Positions 1-5,340 are shown, counted from the first letter of the stretch. The stretch: 8,313 nt of DNA from an uncultured Clostridia bacterium (GCA_946404295.1 CAMJDE010000064.1:1-8313), one strand, 5' to 3'. The notes: a model not told the origin generated them from the sequence alone. Translations and numbers: made by a program.

Positions 1-19
1 GACCGTCGAGATCAAGTAA
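1..19 (+). CDS. 3' end of an upstream gene (partial)
   Basis: One plus-strand frame gives five codons (T-V-E-I-K) followed by TAA at 17-19. About 30 nt later a strong rho-independent terminator begins, which is where a gene end would be expected. The GC-rich codons resemble those of the right half of the window more than the toxin-antitoxin genes. Five residues are too few to identify the product. It is called a gene end only because a terminator follows it. Confidence 0.45.
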
Positions 20-43
20 TCTCCCGCCGACGCCAGTCGGCAA

Positions 44-92
44 ACAGAAAGACAGGGTACGCAAGAACCCTGTCTTTTCTTTTTCTTTCTGT
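44..92 (+). terminator. Rho-independent terminator of the upstream gene
   Basis: The arms AAAGACAGGGT (48-58) and ACCCTGTCTTT (67-77) pair perfectly over 11 bp around an 8-nt loop (59-66), and a T-rich tail follows. An outer pair of arms, ACAGAAAG (44-51) and CTTTCTGT (85-92), is also complementary and could form an alternative longer structure. Positions 48-84 recur identically at 884-920, loop included. Confidence 0.85.
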
Positions 93-127
93 CAGACAAC
101 TCGCGTTTTTTGCGAGAAAACGGTATA

Positions 128-173
128 CTTCCGGAAGATATGCACATACTATATGGTGAAATGATATGGTAAA
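128..173. promoter_or_regulatory. Candidate operator region of the toxin-antitoxin operon
   Basis: Just upstream of the promoter lie a 10-bp palindrome CTTCCGGAAG (128-137), a second one TATGCACATA (139-148), and a near-direct repeat ATATGGTGAA/ATATGGTAAA (151-160 and 164-173, 13 bp apart). Ribbon-helix-helix antitoxins usually repress their own operon by binding short repeated sites next to or over the promoter, so this is the natural place to look. Which element is bound, if any, is inference. Confidence 0.35.
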
Positions 174-179
174 AAGGTA

Positions 180-208
180 TTGACAAACCGGAAGGGGGGT
201 GTTATAAT
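180..208 (+). promoter_or_regulatory. Perfect consensus sigma-A promoter of the toxin-antitoxin operon
   Basis: The -35 box TTGACA (180-185) and -10 box TATAAT (203-208) are both exact consensus with the ideal 17-bp spacer. Transcription should start near 214-216, leaving a leader of about 20 nt that holds the antitoxin ribosome binding site. A promoter this strong fits an operon kept in check by autorepression. Confidence 0.93.
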
Positions 209-233
209 GAAAGACAGAAAGGGGTGTAAACAT

Positions 234-506
234 ATGACGAGTGCGGTAAAGAGTACGGTTAATCTCAATCGTGAGTATAAGGAACAGTTGGAATTGTTCG
301 TCCAAATGAAACGGATCGCCTCGATCACAGAGGGGATCAACGCCGCATTGGAGGTTTTCGTAAAAGAGAATCAAAAGGCGATCTATGCAGAGCAGATGGA
401 GGCGGCGGCAAAAGACCGTGCGTTTATGAAGAGAACGCTTGCGTCCCAAAGCGAGTTTGACCGGATCGACAGCGAGGATCTGGCTTTGGAGGACGGAGAA
501 TGGTAA
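234..506 (+). CDS. Ribbon-helix-helix antitoxin of a MazEF-type module
   Basis: This is a 90-residue antitoxin, expected to bind and neutralise the MazF-type RNase encoded next and to repress the operon. Residues 4-11 (AVKSTVNL) fit the DNA-contacting beta strand of the RHH/CopG fold, and two helices follow (about 12-27 and 31-50). The charged C-terminal part (about 59-90, rich in D/E, ending DGEW) is typical of the toxin-wrapping tail. ATG 234 is chosen because a purine-rich AGAAAGGGGTG lies just before it. The frame also opens at TTG 180 and ATG 207, but those lie within the -35 and -10 boxes, upstream of the expected transcript start. The stop overlaps the toxin start (GGAGAATGGTAA), so the two are translationally coupled. 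The gene is AT-rich compared with the right half of the window, which suggests acquisition. Family call is firm; subfamily is not. Confidence 0.88.
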   Translation: MTSAVKSTVNLNREYKEQLELFVQMKRIASITEGINAALEVFVKENQKAIYAEQMEAAAKDRAFMKRTLASQSEFDRIDSEDLALEDGEW

Positions 507-850
507 AAAAGTGGGACGTCTATTTTCTTAACCTTGATCCGATCAAGGGAAGCGAACAGCGCGGCACCCGTCCGGTGCTGGTCATTTCCAACGACGCAGT
601 CAATCAATACCTGACGGTTTTTACTTGTATTCCGTTTTCCTCGGTCAAATCCGGGGATAAGATTTACCCGACGGAAGTATTATTGACCACCGCGGAAAGC
701 GGACTCCCGAAAGACAGCGTTTTGATGTTGCAACAGATTAGAACGGTTTCCCAGGAACGGATCGCGGGGAACAGAATCAGCACGATCAGCGATGCGACGA
801 TAAGGGAAAGGATCAATCGGGCGCTGGCACAGTATTTTGAACTGGACTGA
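500..850 (+). CDS. mazF: MazF/PemK-type endoribonuclease toxin
   Basis: This 116-residue protein is the normal length for MazF, a sequence-specific mRNA interferase that halts growth by cleaving RNA when the antitoxin is degraded. The N-terminal signature KKWDVYFLNLDP (3-14), the GSEQRGTRPVLVISND stretch (17-32) and the later DSVLMLQQIRTV segment are all hallmarks of the family. By hand alignment to Bacillus subtilis MazF, Arg24 matches catalytic Arg25, and Ser47 sits where that enzyme has catalytic Thr48, a conservative change. No frameshift or truncation is visible, so the toxin appears intact. A good GGAGG (488-492) inside the antitoxin gene lies 7 nt before the ATG, and the start overlaps the antitoxin stop. 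The cleavage sequence cannot be predicted from the protein alone. Confidence 0.95.
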   Translation: MVKKWDVYFLNLDPIKGSEQRGTRPVLVISNDAVNQYLTVFTCIPFSSVKSGDKIYPTEVLLTTAESGLPKDSVLMLQQIRTVSQERIAGNRISTISDATIRERINRALAQYFELD

Positions 851-876
851 ATCCGTACGGAGCGCGGTTCCGCACG

Positions 877-923
877 AAAAAGAAAAGACAGGGTACGCAA
901 GAACCCTGTCTTTTCTTTTTTTT
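877..923. terminator. Bidirectional terminator shared by toxin and the convergent operon
   Basis: The arms 877-894 and 903-920 are perfectly complementary over 18 bp around an 8-nt loop (895-902). The left arm starts with an A-rich run and the right arm ends in a T-run reaching 923, so the structure can stop transcription from both sides. It lies 27 nt after the toxin stop and 6 nt past the stop of the minus-strand gene. The core (884-920) is an exact copy of 48-84. Confidence 0.92.
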
Positions 924-928
924 GCGGA

Positions 929-1684
929 TTATGGAATATCGTTTTCGCCGCCGTCAGAGGGGGCGGGGACTTCGCTTTGCTTTTGCAAAACGACGCCGGT
1001 CGCGACCAAATTCGGACCTTCGTATAGCCGGAAGGTCTCGCCCGGGGCGGGATCAAACGGCATTTCTTCCGAAAACGGACGGATCGTCGCAAGGGTTTCG
1101 CGTTCTCCGGTCTGCTCTTTGACGCGAACGACGACGCTCCACGCGTTCTCCGGATCCAACGCTTCATCGCCGAAACAGACGATCGGGTAGTATCCTTTTT
1201 CGGTTTTGGGGAGCGTTTTTCTCCCGCTCTCGTCGGGGGAGAGCCAGACGATCTTTGCGTCGGCGGAACGGAGCGCCTGATAAACGTCGGCAAGGTATTG
1301 CCGCAACTGCGCGCAGTTCGGGACGTCGTAGATGCCGAACGGGTATTCTCCTATCCGAAGATCGCAGGTGTTCTTCGCCTGTTGGCGGGGGCTCTGCTTG
1401 AAATGATAGTCCTCAAAGCACAGGGCGTCGATACGGTATTGGTATTTGTCGTATCCGTTCGTTAAGATCAGCACGTGGTTTTCAAAATCCAACAGCCAAA
1501 TGACTTTTTTCCGCACGACGATCAAAACGATCAGTATACAGAACAAAACGATCCCTTCTAAAAAAAGGCAGGTCGCAAGATTGTTCAGAAGCCCGAGCAA
1601 CGCCAGTAACCCCATTCCGAGGTATGCAAGCAGCGCGATCTGCGTAACTTTACGGCTGGTTGATCGAGTATGATACTGTTTCAT
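929..1684 (-). CDS. Membrane-anchored protein with an EF-Tu domain-3-like C-terminal domain
   Basis: This 251-residue protein of unknown function is the last gene of the minus-strand operon. Two hydrophobic helices lie near the N-terminus (about 13-34 and 37-57), with positive residues before the first and RKK at 58-60 after the second, so both ends probably face the cytoplasm. Residues 60-137 look like a small mixed alpha/beta domain, vaguely like bacterial PH-type domains that follow a TM hairpin; this is weak. Residues about 164-234 (GYYPIVCFGDEAL, then FRLYEGPNLVATGVVL at 218-233) resemble EF-Tu domain 3, whose last strands read FAIREGGRTVGAGVV. No GTPase motif is present, so it is not a translation factor. 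The tail is Pro/Ser/Gly/Asp/Glu-rich. GAGG lies 9 nt before the ATG. It starts 23 nt after the upstream gene's stop, and the bidirectional terminator follows. Confidence 0.85.
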   Translation of the reverse strand: MKQYHTRSTSRKVTQIALLAYLGMGLLALLGLLNNLATCLFLEGIVLFCILIVLIVVRKKVIWLLDFENHVLILTNGYDKYQYRIDALCFEDYHFKQSPRQQAKNTCDLRIGEYPFGIYDVPNCAQLRQYLADVYQALRSADAKIVWLSPDESGRKTLPKTEKGYYPIVCFGDEALDPENAWSVVVRVKEQTGERETLATIRPFSEEMPFDPAPGETFRLYEGPNLVATGVVLQKQSEVPAPSDGGENDIP

Positions 1685-1707
1685 GCGGTTATCCTCGTTT
1701 CAATGGT

Positions 1708-2079
1708 TTATCGTAGCAGAAAGATCGCGGGAGCGCCCGCCTCAAGTTCTTCCCGCACGATCGCGAATCCCTCTCCGATCACGATCACGGGGGACGTTTC
1801 GTTTTGACAAAGAGAGAAGACCGTTTCGCCCGGCGCTTCCGCCCCGTCGAGGTCGCCGTCCGAGGGAATGACGTAGGCGGTCTTGACCTGTTTCAGAAAG
1901 GACAGATCGATGGCGGCGCATTTTCGGTAACCCGGTTTCAAAAGCAGTTCGGCGCCGTGCGCAAAACGCGAGAGCGCCTTTTTACGGTTTTTCTTTGAGA
2001 ACAGTTCAAAGAGAAGCCGCTCCTGCCGATCTTCCTTGATATACTGCCTGATAAAGCGTTCCTCAACGGTACGGTCCAT
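1708..2079 (-). CDS. Unrecognised 123-aa protein, middle gene of the minus-strand operon
   Basis: This is a small soluble protein without signal peptide or membrane segment. The N-terminal half is helical and basic (MDRTVEERFIRQYIKEDRQERLL region; RFAHGAELLL at 38-47). The C-terminal half is more strand-like and acidic, ending with SPVIVIGEGFAIVREE (about 95-110) and FLLR. The VIVIGEGFAIV segment looks like a pair of beta strands joined by a Gly turn. I do not recognise a named family. An AAAGG lies 7 nt before ATG 2079 on the minus strand. It sits 45 nt after the upstream gene and 23 nt before the membrane protein gene, so all three are probably cotranscribed. Such small acidic proteins can be immunity or adaptor proteins, but nothing here demonstrates that. 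Confidence 0.82.
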   Translation of the reverse strand: MDRTVEERFIRQYIKEDRQERLLFELFSKKNRKKALSRFAHGAELLLKPGYRKCAAIDLSFLKQVKTAYVIPSDGDLDGAEAPGETVFSLCQNETSPVIVIGEGFAIVREELEAGAPAIFLLR

Positions 2080-2124
2080 AAAGATACCTTTCTTTCCGGT
2101 TCGGTCATACCCGGCGTGGGCGGA

Positions 2125-2673
2125 TCAGGGACGGAGGACCTGTTCGATCTCTGCTTTTCCGACGCCTTTGGCAAGGTCGGCGTCAATGCCGATATAGACC
2201 TCGTCGTAGTTTGTCGGACAGTAATCCATAAAAAACGTCAGACGCGGCTCGTTTGCGGACGGGACTTTTTTGAACAGGGGCAGTGGCTTCTTCGGTGCGA
2301 AGAAGTCCGGATCGGGGAAGGCGAACTCAATATCCTCGTATGAGATCTCTTCGAGCAGCGAAAGGAACCGAGCGAGGTTTTCGCCCTCCAACTCGATCGT
2401 GAACTGCCGTACCGTCCGTTTGCCGCCCGTTTCGCGCGACGCGAAGCGGGTGATCCCGGCGTTTTTCGCAAAGTCCTCAAGCAGACCGACCGCCTCGGGA
2501 TCAAGACCGTCGACCAGAACGAAAAGCCGTTCGAGGCGGAACAGTTCAAGGACGCGCTTCAGCCGTCCGTCTTTGGTCAGGTCGCAAGAAAACTCAAACG
2601 TCTTGCCGCCGTCTTTGGTTTCGGTTTCTTTGATTCTCGGCTTTGATAGCCGACTGAGCAATCTGTTTTTCAT
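2125..2673 (-). CDS. Unrecognised 182-aa protein, first gene of the minus-strand operon
   Basis: This soluble mixed alpha/beta protein has no signal peptide or membrane helix. A basic N-terminus (1-16) is followed by a charged helical stretch (about 34-48), a hydrophobic strand LFVLVDGLD (50-58), a helix (60-72), then FTIELEGENLARFLSLLEEI (91-110). A Pro-rich linker (119-140) leads to a last strand-rich segment with RLTFFMDYCP (144-153) and EVYIGIDADL (158-167). No catalytic motif is evident and I do not recognise the family. CAGGAG lies 6 nt before ATG 2673, and an excellent promoter lies directly upstream. It leads the operon with two other unnamed proteins, so its role is probably linked to theirs. 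Confidence 0.83.
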   Translation of the reverse strand: MKNRLLSRLSKPRIKETETKDGGKTFEFSCDLTKDGRLKRVLELFRLERLFVLVDGLDPEAVGLLEDFAKNAGITRFASRETGGKRTVRQFTIELEGENLARFLSLLEEISYEDIEFAFPDPDFFAPKKPLPLFKKVPSANEPRLTFFMDYCPTNYDEVYIGIDADLAKGVGKAEIEQVLRP

Positions 2674-2700
2674 CTTTTTCTCCTGACGGTTCTTGCCTTT

Positions 2701-2729
2701 ATTATATCGTTTGTTCCTGTTTCTGTCAA
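2701..2729 (-). promoter_or_regulatory. Perfect consensus sigma-A promoter of the minus-strand operon
   Basis: On the minus strand TTGACA (2724-2729) and TATAAT (2701-2706) are exact consensus with a 17-bp spacer (2707-2723). The expected start is near 2694, giving a leader of about 20 nt that contains the CAGGAG of the first gene. It fires away from the SipL-like gene, so the two units are divergent. Confidence 0.93.
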
Positions 2730-2749
2730 GTTTGCCGCCTTTCGGTCGC

Positions 2750-2876
2750 CTTCACTTTTCCGCTTGCGGGAAAACTTCACTCGGCGCCGGCGCCGTCTTC
2801 ACTTTGCCGCAGGCAAAACATCACGTTTCGCCGACGGCGAAACACATCACTTCGGGGCGCCCGCGGGCGCTCCGAA
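2750..2876. repeat. Array of five palindromes separated by CWTCAC
   Basis: Five hairpin-forming units follow one another, each preceded by CTTCAC (2750, 2775, 2797) or CATCAC (2819, 2845). They are: 2756-2774, TTTTCCGC/GCGGGAAAA with one bulged G; 2782-2795, a 14-bp perfect palindrome built on CGGCGCC; 2803-2817, TTTGCC/GGCAAA; 2825-2843, GTTTCGCC/GGCGAAAC; and 2851-2876, a 12-bp GC-rich stem with one G-T pair. Spacers are conserved and arms differ, the reverse of a CRISPR. No frame here looks coding. The pattern resembles dispersed REP-like elements; its function is unknown. Confidence 0.85.
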
Positions 2877-2883
2877 ACAACGT

Positions 2884-2912
2884 TCATACTCCGGGGGGGC
2901 GGTGCATAGAAT
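2884..2912 (+). promoter_or_regulatory. Sigma-E-like sporulation promoter of the SipL-like gene
   Basis: TCATACT (2884-2890) fits the sigma-E -35 pattern KMATAYT. After exactly 14 bp, CATAGAAT (2905-2912) differs from the -10 consensus CATACAAT at one base. A start near 2919 would leave about 20 nt before the ATG, with the ribosome binding site inside. Mother-cell sigma-E expression is what is known for spore-coat morphogenesis genes such as sipL. The spacer is unusually G-rich. This is a motif match by eye. Confidence 0.6.
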
Positions 2913-2939
2913 ATACCAAAATACCGAAGGAGAAACGCT

Positions 2940-4487
2940 ATGGACAAGGAAATCTACAAGGGCTTTCACGGGGTACGGGACGCGTCTTTCGGGGTCGTGC
3001 GGGGCGAGTGCGTGATCGACGCGACGCTGCCCGACTATCAGCCGGAGATCCGCCGGATCTTTTCGGCGTCGGCGACGGCGCGGCCGAGCGGGAAGTACGT
3101 CGCCGGGGGCAAGGCGGAGTTCGCCGGGACGGTCGTGCATACCGTGTTTTGTCAGAACGCCGACGGGGGCGTGTCGGTCCTGTCGCTTCCCGGCGACTAC
3201 CTGCTCTCGCTTCCCGCGCCCGACGGGTGCGACCCCGTCCTGCTCCCGGTCGTGCCCGACGCGCCGATCTGTCGGCTGACGGGGCCGCGTCGGCTCTCGA
3301 TCCGGACCCCGCTCTCGGCTGCGGCGCGGTGCTATGAGGAGAAGGAGAGTTCGCCCGCGCTCCCGACGCTCTCCGCCGATCCCGACGTGATCCCCCTGAT
3401 CCACGCGATCCCGACCCACCGCACCGCCCTTCTCTCGCTCCGGGACGTTCGGATCGGCGACACGGTGCGCGTCGAGGGAGAGACGAAGGTGCTTGCGAGC
3501 GAGGCGACGGCGTGCGTCCGCGACGCGGCGGCGACCCCGTCCGGGGTAGACGTGCGGGGCGAAGTTGAGGTCGTTTTGAAACTCGACCGGGGCGACGGCG
3601 TTCCCTCGACCGTCCGGCGGCGGATCCCGTTCTCCGAGACGCTCCCGTGGGAGGGCGAACCCCCGGCAAACGCCACGGCGGCGGGTTGGGCGTCGGTCTC
3701 CGCCCTCGACGTTACGCCCGCGGACGGCGAGATCGCCCTGGATCTGACGCTCGACCTGACCGCCGAGGCGACCTCTCCCGTCGAGGAAGAGGGACTGGTC
3801 GACCTCTTCTCTCTGAAAGAGCCGCTCTCGGTCAAGACCGAGACCATCCCGTTCAGCGACGTTTCTTTCCTCTGGGGATCGGTCTTTACCGTCGAGGGCG
3901 ACGCCGGGCGGAGCGAGTGCAACTGCGAGGACGCGATGACGGTGATCGGGGAGACGGCGACGGTTTCGGTCGTCGGGACCGCGATCGAAAACGATCTCGC
4001 GACGGTATCGGGCGAGTGCCGGGTGTCGGCGACGGTCGGTTCTCCCGCGGGGGATCCCGACGGGGGCGTGACCTATTCGGCGGCGAACTTCCGCTTTCCC
4101 TTCTCGGTCTCTTTGGCGATCCCCGCCGCCTGCGCGGGGGCGGGGAAGATCGACGCGACGGCGATCCCGCTCTCCGTGACGGTAAAACTCGACGCGTCGC
4201 GCCTGCTCGCCTCGGTCGAACTTGCCGTGACGGTGCGGCTCTCGACCGAAAAAGAGGCGAAGGTGGTCTCGGACGTCGGTCGCGGCGAGGGGGACCGTCC
4301 AGCGCGCGAGAAGGGCGAGATTGTCGCGGTCTATCCCGACGGGAACGAGACGCTCTGGGAGATCGCCCGGCGCTACGGCGTCCCGCCCGAAAAGGTCGCG
4401 CGGGAAAACGGCCTTGCCGACGGGGTCGCACGGACGCCCGACTCGCCGACCGCCCTCGACGGCGTGGTCCGGTTGCTGATCGAATGA
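2940..4487 (+). CDS. sipL: SipL-like spore coat morphogenetic protein (SPOCS/DUF3794 + LysM)
   Basis: This 515-residue protein is close to the roughly 510 residues of Clostridioides difficile SipL, which binds SpoIVA and is needed to anchor the coat around the forespore. The N-terminal segment with ECVIDATLPDYQPEIRRIF (about 23-41) is the typical opening of a DUF3794/SPOCS module. Two further strand-rich stretches (about 165-290 and 295-420) look like additional modules, though their edges are judged by eye. The C-terminus (about 462-515), with DGNETLWEIARRYGVPPEKVARENGL, is a LysM domain. No signal peptide or membrane helix is seen, as expected for a mother-cell protein. GAAGGAG (2926-2932) lies 7 nt before ATG 2940. 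It is a single-gene unit between a sigma-E-like promoter and its own terminator. Other DUF3794-LysM proteins exist, so orthology to SipL is likely but unproven. Confidence 0.85.
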   Translation: MDKEIYKGFHGVRDASFGVVRGECVIDATLPDYQPEIRRIFSASATARPSGKYVAGGKAEFAGTVVHTVFCQNADGGVSVLSLPGDYLLSLPAPDGCDPVLLPVVPDAPICRLTGPRRLSIRTPLSAAARCYEEKESSPALPTLSADPDVIPLIHAIPTHRTALLSLRDVRIGDTVRVEGETKVLASEATACVRDAAATPSGVDVRGEVEVVLKLDRGDGVPSTVRRRIPFSETLPWEGEPPANATAAGWASVSALDVTPADGEIALDLTLDLTAEATSPVEEEGLVDLFSLKEPLSVKTETIPFSDVSFLWGSVFTVEGDAGRSECNCEDAMTVIGETATVSVVGTAIENDLATVSGECRVSATVGSPAGDPDGGVTYSAANFRFPFSVSLAIPAACAGAGKIDATAIPLSVTVKLDASRLLASVELAVTVRLSTEKEAKVVSDVGRGEGDRPAREKGEIVAVYPDGNETLWEIARRYGVPPEKVARENGLADGVARTPDSPTALDGVVRLLIE

Positions 4488-4503
4488 ACGCGTGAAAAAA
4501 GTG

Positions 4504-4542
4504 TGCAAGGGGAGTCAAAATCCCCTTGCATTTCTTTTTTTT
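4504..4542 (+). terminator. Rho-independent terminator of the SipL-like gene
   Basis: TGCAAGGGGA (4504-4513) and TCCCCTTGCA (4521-4530) form a perfect 10-bp stem with a 7-nt loop, followed by a 12-nt nearly pure T-tract. It begins 17 nt after the stop codon. An A-run (4495-4500) before the stem could allow some activity on the other strand. Confidence 0.92.
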
Positions 4543-4554
4543 ATATTGTATAAT
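4526..4554 (+). promoter_or_regulatory. Probable sigma-A promoter of the DUF6062-ATPase operon
   Basis: TATAAT (4549-4554) is an exact -10 box. Exactly 17 bp upstream is TTGCAT (4526-4531), a weak -35 match (TTG conserved) that lies within the right arm of the preceding terminator. The expected start is near 4561, giving a leader of about 60 nt. The terminator T-tract forms most of the spacer. Confidence 0.65.
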
Positions 4555-4569
4555 TGTATTATCAAATAA

Positions 4570-4581
4570 AATGCGCGCATT
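4570..4581. promoter_or_regulatory. 12-bp perfect palindrome in the leader, candidate operator
   Basis: AATGCGCGCATT is a perfect 12-bp palindrome about 15 bp downstream of the -10 box, just after the expected transcript start. A repressor bound here could block the operon. It could also be chance in GC-rich DNA, and no regulator gene is present nearby. Confidence 0.3.
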
Positions 4582-4623
4582 GTATGCCTGCGCGGGCGTG
4601 CAAAGAAAAAAAGGAGGGCGGAC

Positions 4624-5340
4624 GTGGAACGGATCTATACCATCCCGGTCAACGAGGCGTTCGACGACTCGCGGGATCATCCCGAGTGCGGCTGCCCTCT
4701 CTGCACGCTCTACCGCAAACTGGAAGAGGACGAGCTTTCCCTGATCCTCGGGGCGTCGATGATGGAGCCCGACGTGCGCGTCCGCACCAACCGCGAGGGC
4801 TTCTGCCCGACGCACTTTACCGCGATGCTGAAACGCAAGAACCGGCTGGGGCTCGCCCTGATGCTCGAAAGCCATCTGAACGAACTCGCCCCGGCGCTGT
4901 TCCCCCACGGACTGGGCGCGATCGGGGGGCGCGAAAAGTCGGTCGCGCGGCTCGCGGAACTCGAAAAAGATTGCTACGTCTGTTCGCGGATCGAGTTCAG
5001 TCTCTCGCGCATGGCGGAGACGGTCGTGCTCCTCTGGGAGGAGGACGGGGCGTTCCGCGAGAAGTTCCGTCGGCAGCCGCATTTCTGCCTTCCGCACTAC
5101 CGTCGCCTGCTCTCGGTCGCGCGCGATCGGCTCGGGAAGAAGGCGCGCGCCGAGTTCGTTCGCGAGATCGGAGAGGTCGAGGAACGGTGGTTTCTGTCGC
5201 TCTCGGGCGACGTGTCGGCGTTCTGCCGCTCGTTTGATTACCGCGCCGAAGAACCCCTGACCGAAGAACAGAAGAGCGCGGTCGAGCGCGCCGTCAAAGG
5301 ATTATCCGGACTGGAAGGAAGAGAGGTCAAACCGTGCTGA
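4624..5340 (+). CDS. DUF6062 family protein with duplicated zinc-ligand motifs
   Basis: This 238-residue cytoplasmic protein matches what I know of the clostridial DUF6062 family: the opening IYTIPVNEAF, the segment GCPLC, and the FCPTH...RLGLALML stretch. Its function is not known. It contains two similar halves, each with a CxxC followed by FCxxH: Cys24/Cys27 with Cys61/His64, and Cys117/Cys120 with Cys155/His158, with an extra Cys22. Each set could bind one zinc (CCCH type), which is inference. No membrane segment or signal peptide is present. GTG 4624 is chosen because AAGGAGGG (4611-4618) precedes it and the protein begins at the conserved family start. Longer upstream frames would overlap the terminator and promoter. 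Its last 7 nt overlap the start of the ATPase gene, so coupling is likely and the two products may act together. Confidence 0.85.
   Translation: MERIYTIPVNEAFDDSRDHPECGCPLCTLYRKLEEDELSLILGASMMEPDVRVRTNREGFCPTHFTAMLKRKNRLGLALMLESHLNELAPALFPHGLGAIGGREKSVARLAELEKDCYVCSRIEFSLSRMAETVVLLWEEDGAFREKFRRQPHFCLPHYRRLLSVARDRLGKKARAEFVREIGEVEERWFLSLSGDVSAFCRSFDYRAEEPLTEEQKSAVERAVKGLSGLEGREVKPC

Noticed and set aside
44..92. A MITE or insertion sequence with terminal inverted repeats
   Set aside because: The 49-bp structure is adequately explained as a terminator. No target duplication or transposase is seen, and the outer arms are missing from the second copy.
180..233. A longer antitoxin starting at TTG 180 or ATG 207
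   Set aside because: These codons lie in the -35 and -10 boxes of a perfect promoter, so they would not be in the transcript. ATG 234 has the ribosome binding site and gives the normal family N-terminus.
12..449. 145-codon minus-strand frame across the toxin-antitoxin promoter
   Set aside because: It runs through a terminator and an exact-consensus promoter and opposes the antitoxin gene. No ribosome binding site or domain supports it.
2750..2876. CRISPR array
   Set aside because: Only the 6-bp element is constant, units are 22-26 bp, and the variable parts are palindromes. No cas gene is present.
2847..4508. 553-codon open frame on the minus strand
   Set aside because: It lies antisense to the SipL-like gene. 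Its composition (Arg/Asp/Gly/Pro-rich) is a codon-bias shadow of GC-rich DNA, and it has no recognisable domain.
4526..4744. Small plus-strand genes starting at 4526 or 4554 upstream of DUF6062
   Set aside because: Their starts fall in the terminator or the -10 box, and they overlap the DUF6062 gene in the wrong frame without a ribosome binding site.
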